Made by a program: the position numbers and the translations under genes. The notes below the pieces were generated by a model. It saw nothing but the letters and a program-made list of their open reading frames with translations. It was not told where the DNA came from and searched no databases. From the NCBI RefSeq assembly GCF_023544465.1, contig NZ_JALPVL010000011.1, forward strand, positions 124,001 to 188,000: a DNA stretch of 64,000 nt, in the 5' to 3' direction. Of this stretch, positions 59,861 to 64,000 are shown in pieces. Source of the DNA: Paractinoplanes maris (GTDB lineage Bacteria; Actinomycetota; Actinomycetes; Mycobacteriales; Micromonosporaceae). Every line of letters starts with the position of its first letter. Position 1 is the first letter of the stretch.

Positions 59861-61084
59861 TCAGCCCGTCGTCACCGGCAGGTGATCGAATCCGCGGATC
59901 GTCAGGCTGTTGCGCCGCTCGGCGCCCTCGGTCCGCCGCAGCTCGGGCAGCCGCTCGAAAAGCCGAGGGAAGGCGATCTGCGCCTCCAGCCGGGCCATCG
60001 GCGCCCCCAGGCAGTAATGCATGCCCCCGCCGAAGGACAGCGATGCGTTGTCGCCCCGGCCCAGGTCGAGCGAGTCGGGGTCGGTGAAGCGCCGCGGGTC
60101 GCGGTTGGCCGCGCCGGTGTAGGCCACGATCCGCTGCCCCGGTTCGAGCGGCACGCCGGCCACGGCGGTGGGTTCGATCACCGTACGGTCGATGTTCTGC
60201 ACCGGTGAGTCGAAGCGCAGCAGCTCCTCCACCGCCGCGGCCGGATCGGCGTGCAGCCGGGGCAACTGCCCGGGATGGTCGAGCAGCGCCGCCAGCCCGT
60301 TGGAGAGCAGGTTGGTGGTGGTCTCGAAGCCGGCCGCGAACAGTAGCCCGGCCATGGTCAGCAGCTCGTCGCCGGTGAGCCGGTCGCCCGCCTCCTCGTG
60401 CTCGACCATCGCGGTCATCAGGTCGCCGCGGGGCTGCCGGCGTCGCTCGGCGGCCAGCCCGCCCAGATAGTCGCGCACCGCCTGAGCCGCCGGGTCGGCC
60501 TTCAGCAGCACCTCGGGGGTGATCTCGTCGAGCACCGCCGACCAGTCCTGCACCAGGTGCTGGAACTGGGCGCGGTCGGCGTCGGGAATGCCCAGCAGCT
60601 CGCTGATCACGTTGCAGGGCAGCGGGAACGCGAACGCGGCGACGAAGTCGGCGGTGCCCGCGTCGGCCAGCCCGTCGATCAGGCCGTCGATCATCCGCGT
60701 CGTCGCCGGCCGCAGCTCCTGCACCCGGCGCGCGGTGAAGCTCGAGCTGACCAGCCGGCGCAGGCGGGTGTGGTCGGGCGGGTTGATGCCCAGCAGGCTG
60801 GTGAAGTATCCGTGGAGCGCCGGATGCTCGGCCCAGTCGGCCAGGCCGGCCAGCGGCAGCATCTCGACCGGCATCTTGCCGAGCTTGTGATCGCGGGACA
60901 CCGACTGGCAGTCGGCGAACCGGGTGACGATCAGGGTGCCGTCGGCCTCGCGCAGCACCGGGCCCATCTCGCGCAGCCGGGCGTAGTGGCCGTAGGGGTC
61001 CTCGCGTCCCACCATCGTGGTGAGCTCGTCCAACAGTGCCGAAACTTCGCGACTTTCCACAATGCTCGCCACAGCCCTGACCAT
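59861..61084 (-). CDS. Cytochrome P450
   Basis: A 407-residue soluble actinobacterial P450. The oxygen-binding I-helix motif is AGLLFAAGFETTTNLLSNG (about residues 235-253), the K-helix EELLRFDSP, and the heme loop FGGGMHYCLGAPMARLEA with the thiolate Cys near residue 354. Electrons would come from a ferredoxin encoded elsewhere. The substrate is unknown; P450s beside regulators often hydroxylate signalling or secondary metabolites. ATG 61084 is taken as start; the open frame extends upstream without conserved sequence. It is divergent from the EspR-like regulator, 196 bases apart, and may be its target. Confidence 0.92.
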   Translation of the reverse strand: MVRAVASIVESREVSALLDELTTMVGREDPYGHYARLREMGPVLREADGTLIVTRFADCQSVSRDHKLGKMPVEMLPLAGLADWAEHPALHGYFTSLLGINPPDHTRLRRLVSSSFTARRVQELRPATTRMIDGLIDGLADAGTADFVAAFAFPLPCNVISELLGIPDADRAQFQHLVQDWSAVLDEITPEVLLKADPAAQAVRDYLGGLAAERRRQPRGDLMTAMVEHEEAGDRLTGDELLTMAGLLFAAGFETTTNLLSNGLAALLDHPGQLPRLHADPAAAVEELLRFDSPVQNIDRTVIEPTAVAGVPLEPGQRIVAYTGAANRDPRRFTDPDSLDLGRGDNASLSFGGGMHYCLGAPMARLEAQIAFPRLFERLPELRRTEGAERRNSLTIRGFDHLPVTTG

Positions 61085-61158
61085 ACAAGTTCGCGGCTGC
61101 GAGCAATACAAGCCGAGTGCGCCGTGGCCTTGAGCAGCGGCATCGCCTGGTCTAGGCT
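61083..61158. promoter_or_regulatory. Predicted promoter and repeats between P450 and EspR-like genes
   Basis: On the plus strand TTGAGC (61130-61135) and TAGGCT (61153-61158) have an exact 17-base spacing, giving a good promoter for the regulator with a leader of about 115 bases; a second TAGGCT lies near 61247. At the P450 start, ATACAAG occurs at 61083-61089 and again at 61106-61112, offset 23 bases, a possible regulator site. Confidence 0.45.
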
Positions 61159-61280
61159 TCAGCAGGTCCGTCAACGTCAGTTTATGGCGCCTGCATCGGG
61201 GGATGTGCATGGACGTGAGGCTCGCGTCCCTGCTCATGGCGTCGTAGGCTGCGTGGGGACCAACGGGGAGGGAGGCGTGG

Positions 61281-61691
61281 GTGGGCGCCTTCTCCATCGC
61301 CGGACGCCTGGACAGGCTCTTCAAACAGCTGCGGCCGGAGCCGAGTTACATGGCCGTGGCCGAGGCTGTCCGGGCTGATCAGGGCGTTTCGATCTCCCAT
61401 ACGTATATCTGGCAGTTGCGGACGGGCCGGCGGGACAACCCGACCATCCAGCACCTGACCGCACTCTCCACCTACTTCGGTGTGCCGGTGTCGTATTTCA
61501 TCGACGACGAGCAGACGACGCGCATCGACACCCAGCTCGACCTGCTGCGGACCATCCGCGACGCCGGGGTCACCGAGCTCGCCCTGCGCGCGGCCGACGT
61601 GTCGCCGCGCGGGCGCGACACGATCAGCGAGCTGATCCAGAGGGTGTGGGAGTCGGAGAAGGGCTTGCGAGACCGCGGCTCACCCGGCTGA
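61281..61691 (+). CDS. EspR-like XRE-family regulator
   Basis: A 136-residue helix-turn-helix protein. Its order of features matches the mycobacterial nucleoid-associated regulator EspR: an N-terminal AGRLDRLFKQL, the HTH turn HTYIWQLRTGRRDNPTIQHL, then LSTYFGVPVSYFIDDE and a C-terminal dimer helix (IDTQLDLLRTIRDAGVTELA). EspR controls secretion genes by bridging distant DNA sites; a similar role here is inference. GTG 61281 is the start with GGGAGGGAGG upstream. Its last 68 bases overlap the end of the convergent membrane-protein gene. Confidence 0.85.
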   Translation: MGAFSIAGRLDRLFKQLRPEPSYMAVAEAVRADQGVSISHTYIWQLRTGRRDNPTIQHLTALSTYFGVPVSYFIDDEQTTRIDTQLDLLRTIRDAGVTELALRAADVSPRGRDTISELIQRVWESEKGLRDRGSPG

Positions 61692-62697
61692 GCCAGGCCA
61701 CCTCGTCGGCCATCGTGGGGCCGACCGGCGCCCAGGTCCCCGGCGTGGCCAGCGGTGTCGTGGCCGCCCGGCGTTGCAGGGCCGCCATGATGGCGGCGGC
61801 TTCGTCGTCCGGCGACGGGCCGTGCGGCGACGCGTACGGACGCAGTGCGAGCATGCCGTCGCGGATCTCGATGACCCGGCGATAGAGGCGCAGGTGCACG
61901 TCGTCGACGCCGGCCAGTTCGATCACGGCCCGTCGCGGCGTGAAAAGGATCACCTCGGGGAAGGCGTCGCGCATCGCCTTCCAGAGTGGGCGCAGCACCA
62001 GCAGCGAGCGATAGGCCTCGTACGCTGCCCGGGCCCGCCGCGTGGCCGGCACCAGCAGTCCGGCGATGGTCAGGATGAGCCCGCTCGTCTGCACGGTCCG
62101 GCCGACCGGTTCGACTGTCGAGAATGCGACATCCGTGCCCAGGTTGTGAGCCAGGATGAGACTGCCCTTGATCGCGGCGTAGCAGGCCACCAGGGCGGTG
62201 CCGACGGCCGTCACCCGCAGGCCGGCGCGGGCGGTCCGGGCCCGGGCCTCGCCGCTGATCCGCCAGAACAGCGTCGACGTGGTGACCAGGACCGTGCCCA
62301 GGTAGGCCTCGAGCGTCACCCAGTACGCCACCACCGACCAGCCCTGATCGCCGGCCAGTTCCTCGGCCTCGGTGTCGATGCCCCCGGCGATCACGTCCAG
62401 CCCGCACAGCGCCACCAGCACCGTCAGCAGCAGGGCCAGCTGCCGCGCCCGGACGCCGGTGTGCGTGACCAGCGCGATGAACCGCAACAGGAAATAGGCC
62501 GACGTCACGCCGAGCAGATGCGGCACGATCGGGATGTCCACCTGCGCGGCCACCGGGGCGAACGACACCGTCTTGGCCAGCGCGATCGCGCCCACCGCGG
62601 CCCACAGCGCCCGTTGCCGCTGATCGCGCCAGAGGGTCGGGACCCGGATGATCGTCGCGCCCCACAACAACGCCAGCAGCGCGACGTCGAGGATCAT
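61624..62697 (-). CDS. MAB_1171c-like multipass membrane protein
   Basis: A 357-residue integral membrane protein. About seven helices fill residues 1-250 (VALLALLWGATIIRVPTLW, LALLLTVLVALCGLDVIAGG, TVQTSGLILTIAGLLVPA), followed by a cytosolic tail of about 110 residues beginning RRARAAYEAYRSLLVLRPLW. The pattern matches the actinobacterial MAB_1171c-type putative transporters that occur beside ImmA/IrrE proteins and HTH regulators. Its ATG overlaps the upstream metallopeptidase stop by 4 bases (ATGA), so the two are translationally coupled. Function unknown. Confidence 0.8.
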   Translation of the reverse strand: MILDVALLALLWGATIIRVPTLWRDQRQRALWAAVGAIALAKTVSFAPVAAQVDIPIVPHLLGVTSAYFLLRFIALVTHTGVRARQLALLLTVLVALCGLDVIAGGIDTEAEELAGDQGWSVVAYWVTLEAYLGTVLVTTSTLFWRISGEARARTARAGLRVTAVGTALVACYAAIKGSLILAHNLGTDVAFSTVEPVGRTVQTSGLILTIAGLLVPATRRARAAYEAYRSLLVLRPLWKAMRDAFPEVILFTPRRAVIELAGVDDVHLRLYRRVIEIRDGMLALRPYASPHGPSPDDEAAAIMAALQRRAATTPLATPGTWAPVGPTMADEVAWLSRVSRGLASPSPTPTPSGSAR

Positions 62698-63170
62698 TCG
62701 AAGCCCAGCGCGTCGGCAACCCGTCCCAGCGTGGTGCGCGGTCCGCGCGAGGACCGGCCGCGGATGAGCGAGGCCATCATCTCGGCCTCCCGCTCCTGAG
62801 CGTCGGTGTAGCCGACCCGGCCCAGCATGCGCCGCACGGCGCCCGGCTCGAGGTCGGGGAAGAGCCGTTCGATCGCGGCGTCGGCGCCGGAGTGTCCGCA
62901 GAGGATGTGCGAGAGCTCGTGCAGCACGATGTGCTCGGCGTGCAGCGGCGAGGTGCCCGGGTCGAAGAAGACGTGGTCGGCCGTCTCGGTGCCGATCCAG
63001 AGCCCGCAGGGTGCCTCGGCGCTGAGCCCGGGGATCGGCTGGCGGATCAGCGGCCGGCCGCGGCGGTCGGCGATCTCGTCACAGAACTGGTCCAGGTCGA
63101 AAGGATCGGGCACGCGCAGGCCACGCAGCTTCCGCTCGCACCGTCGTCGCAGTCCCTCCACCGCGGCCAC
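62694..63170 (-). CDS. ImmA/IrrE-family (DUF955) metallopeptidase
   Basis: A 158-residue zinc peptidase-like protein. The HExxH motif is HIVLHELSHILCGH with His84, Glu85 and His88, and the downstream acidic residues in QEREAEMMASLIRG give the third ligand. Members cleave partner regulators, as ImmA cleaves ImmR and IrrE/PprI cleaves DdrO, triggering mobile-element transfer or the DNA-damage response. It is the first gene of a coupled pair with the membrane protein, and the EspR-like regulator is close by, so cleavage of that regulator is a testable inference. Confidence 0.85.
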   Translation of the reverse strand: MAAVEGLRRRCERKLRGLRVPDPFDLDQFCDEIADRRGRPLIRQPIPGLSAEAPCGLWIGTETADHVFFDPGTSPLHAEHIVLHELSHILCGHSGADAAIERLFPDLEPGAVRRMLGRVGYTDAQEREAEMMASLIRGRSSRGPRTTLGRVADALGFE

Positions 63171-63181
63171 GCTACTCGACC

Positions 63182-63198
63182 GTTCCGCTGCGCGGAAC
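63182..63198. promoter_or_regulatory. Inverted repeat before the metallopeptidase gene
   Basis: GTTCCGC (63182-63188) and GCGGAAC (63192-63198) form a perfect 7-3-7 inverted repeat, 12 bases upstream of the metallopeptidase start on the minus strand. It may be an operator. The rest of 63171-63351 contains promoter-like AT-richer sequence near 63260-63295 that would serve ppdK. Confidence 0.45.
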
Positions 63199-63351
63199 TG
63201 CGCGGAGAAAGCGCTTACCGAACACGGGGTGTCGAACGCGTGTGGAATACCCCACGGGACTGTTAACTATTCGGCCGATCTCTGCTTAGCCTTACGAACC
63301 TTGGGGCAGAAACCAGTTCGGCCGAGGAATCAAAACCGGAGGTGGCTGGCG

Positions 63352-64000
63352 ATGGCAAAGTACGTCTACGACTTCGCTGAAGGAAACAAGGATCTCAAAG
63401 ACCTTCTCGGGGGCAAGGGCGCCAACCTCGCGGAGATGACCAATCTCGGCCTGCCGGTTCCGGCCGGCTTCACGATCACCACCGAGGCCTGCCAGCGCTT
63501 CCTCGCGAAAGGGTCGCATGTCGACGGTCTCGGCGACGAGATCGACCGCCATCTCGCCGGTCTGGAGGCCGCCATGGGCCGTAAGCTCGGCGACCCGGCC
63601 GATCCGCTGCTGGTCAGCGTGCGCTCGGGCGCGAAGTTCTCGATGCCCGGCATGATGGAGACCGTCCTCAACGTCGGTCTGAACGACGAGTCGGTGGCCG
63701 GGTTGTCGCGCCAGGCCGGTGGCAACGACCGTTTCGCCTGGGATTCGTACCGCCGCCTCATCCAGATGTTCGGCAAGACCGTGTGCGACGTGCCCGGCGA
63801 CGAGTTCGAGGACGCGCTGCACAAGGCGAAGGAGACCAAGGGCGTCCGGGACGACGTGCAATTGGACGCCGACGATCTGAAATCGCTCGTGTCGGCGTAC
63901 AAGAAAGTCTTTTCCAAGCACGTCGGCCACGATTTCCCGCAGGACCCGCGCCAGCAGCTCGACCTGGCGATCGAAGCCGTTTTCCGTTCCTGGAACGCGG
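63352..64000 (+). CDS. ppdK: Pyruvate, phosphate dikinase (5' part, runs off window)
   Basis: The first 216 residues of PPDK, the enzyme that interconverts pyruvate, ATP and phosphate with PEP, AMP and pyrophosphate. The N-terminal nucleotide-binding domain reads YVYDFAEGNKDLKDLLGGKG, then ANLAEMTNLGLPVPAGFTIT and SVRSGAKFSMPGMMETVLN, all diagnostic. GGAGG lies 8 bases before ATG 63352. The frame is open to the window edge; the phospho-histidine and PEP-binding domains lie beyond it. It is divergent from the ImmA/IrrE gene. Confidence 0.96.
   Translation, partial: MAKYVYDFAEGNKDLKDLLGGKGANLAEMTNLGLPVPAGFTITTEACQRFLAKGSHVDGLGDEIDRHLAGLEAAMGRKLGDPADPLLVSVRSGAKFSMPGMMETVLNVGLNDESVAGLSRQAGGNDRFAWDSYRRLIQMFGKTVCDVPGDEFEDALHKAKETKGVRDDVQLDADDLKSLVSAYKKVFSKHVGHDFPQDPRQQLDLAIEAVFRSWNA

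Noticed and set aside
62..64000. One PEP-utilising enzyme at each end of the window as a linked pair
   Set aside because: The Rph-like protein and ppdK lie 61 kb apart with unrelated neighbours; their presence together looks coincidental.

Overview
The window looks like chromosome from a high-GC filamentous actinobacterium, most probably Micromonosporaceae (Actinoplanes-like). The reasons are the extreme G/C third-position bias, frequent GTG starts, ATGA/GTGA operon overlaps, sugar ABC importers without their own ATPase, CBM2-bearing secreted enzymes, an EspR-like regulator and many YtrA/TetR/MerR switches. No rRNA, tRNA, phage, transposase or CRISPR array was recognised. Assignments rest on motifs and composition read by eye; no database search was possible.

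Layout. 1-3670: operon of a rifampin-phosphotransferase-like PEP-utiliser, a small membrane protein and a TetR regulator, behind a 13-bp direct repeat. 3834-11845: rhamnose/pectin island (AraC regulator, GH78 alpha-L-rhamnosidase, ABC importer, zinc dehydrogenase). 12019-14601: HNH nuclease, DUF1905 protein, tiny His-rich protein and a divergent MerR/old-yellow-enzyme pair. 14643-20698: a 1534-residue DUF4011/SF1-helicase/nuclease fusion followed by a WD40 protein behind a perfect 18-bp palindrome. 20700-28757: YciO-like protein with a tandemly triplicated tail, dehydrogenase, two membrane-anchored proteins, peptide transporter, aldehyde dehydrogenase, acetyltransferase, methyltransferase and a beta-lactamase-family pseudogene. 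28895-35782: YtrA-type GntR/ABC unit running into a sugar importer, then an orphan XylF-like lipoprotein.

35834-43490: LLM flavoenzyme, smpB, MMPL transporter, small monooxygenase, FG-GAP-like surface protein and AlaX editing protein. 43509-49431: ECF sigma factor coupled to a membrane protein, a divergent TetR-like regulator with an 18-bp operator, and a large patatin. 49515-54022: divergent CBM2-SGNH esterase and CBM2-PL11 rhamnogalacturonan lyase sharing two CebR-type boxes, then an AroE-like dehydrogenase and the leftover 3' end of a second lyase gene. 54490-54970: gene-free, with a 135-bp nested palindrome. 54971-58901: glycolate-oxidase-like genes glcDEF. 59861-63170: P450, EspR-like regulator, MAB_1171c-like membrane protein and ImmA/IrrE-type metallopeptidase. 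63352-end: start of ppdK.

How it fits together. The secreted lyase and esterase and the intracellular rhamnosidase/importer island together suggest breakdown of rhamnogalacturonan from plant walls, with the secreted pair apparently under cellobiose (CebR-type) control. Best candidates for undescribed biology are the nuclease-helicase plus WD40 unit, the EspR/ImmA/MAB_1171c/P450 module, the sigma factor with its unusual membrane partner, and the out-of-frame triplicated gene tail at 20700-20840.
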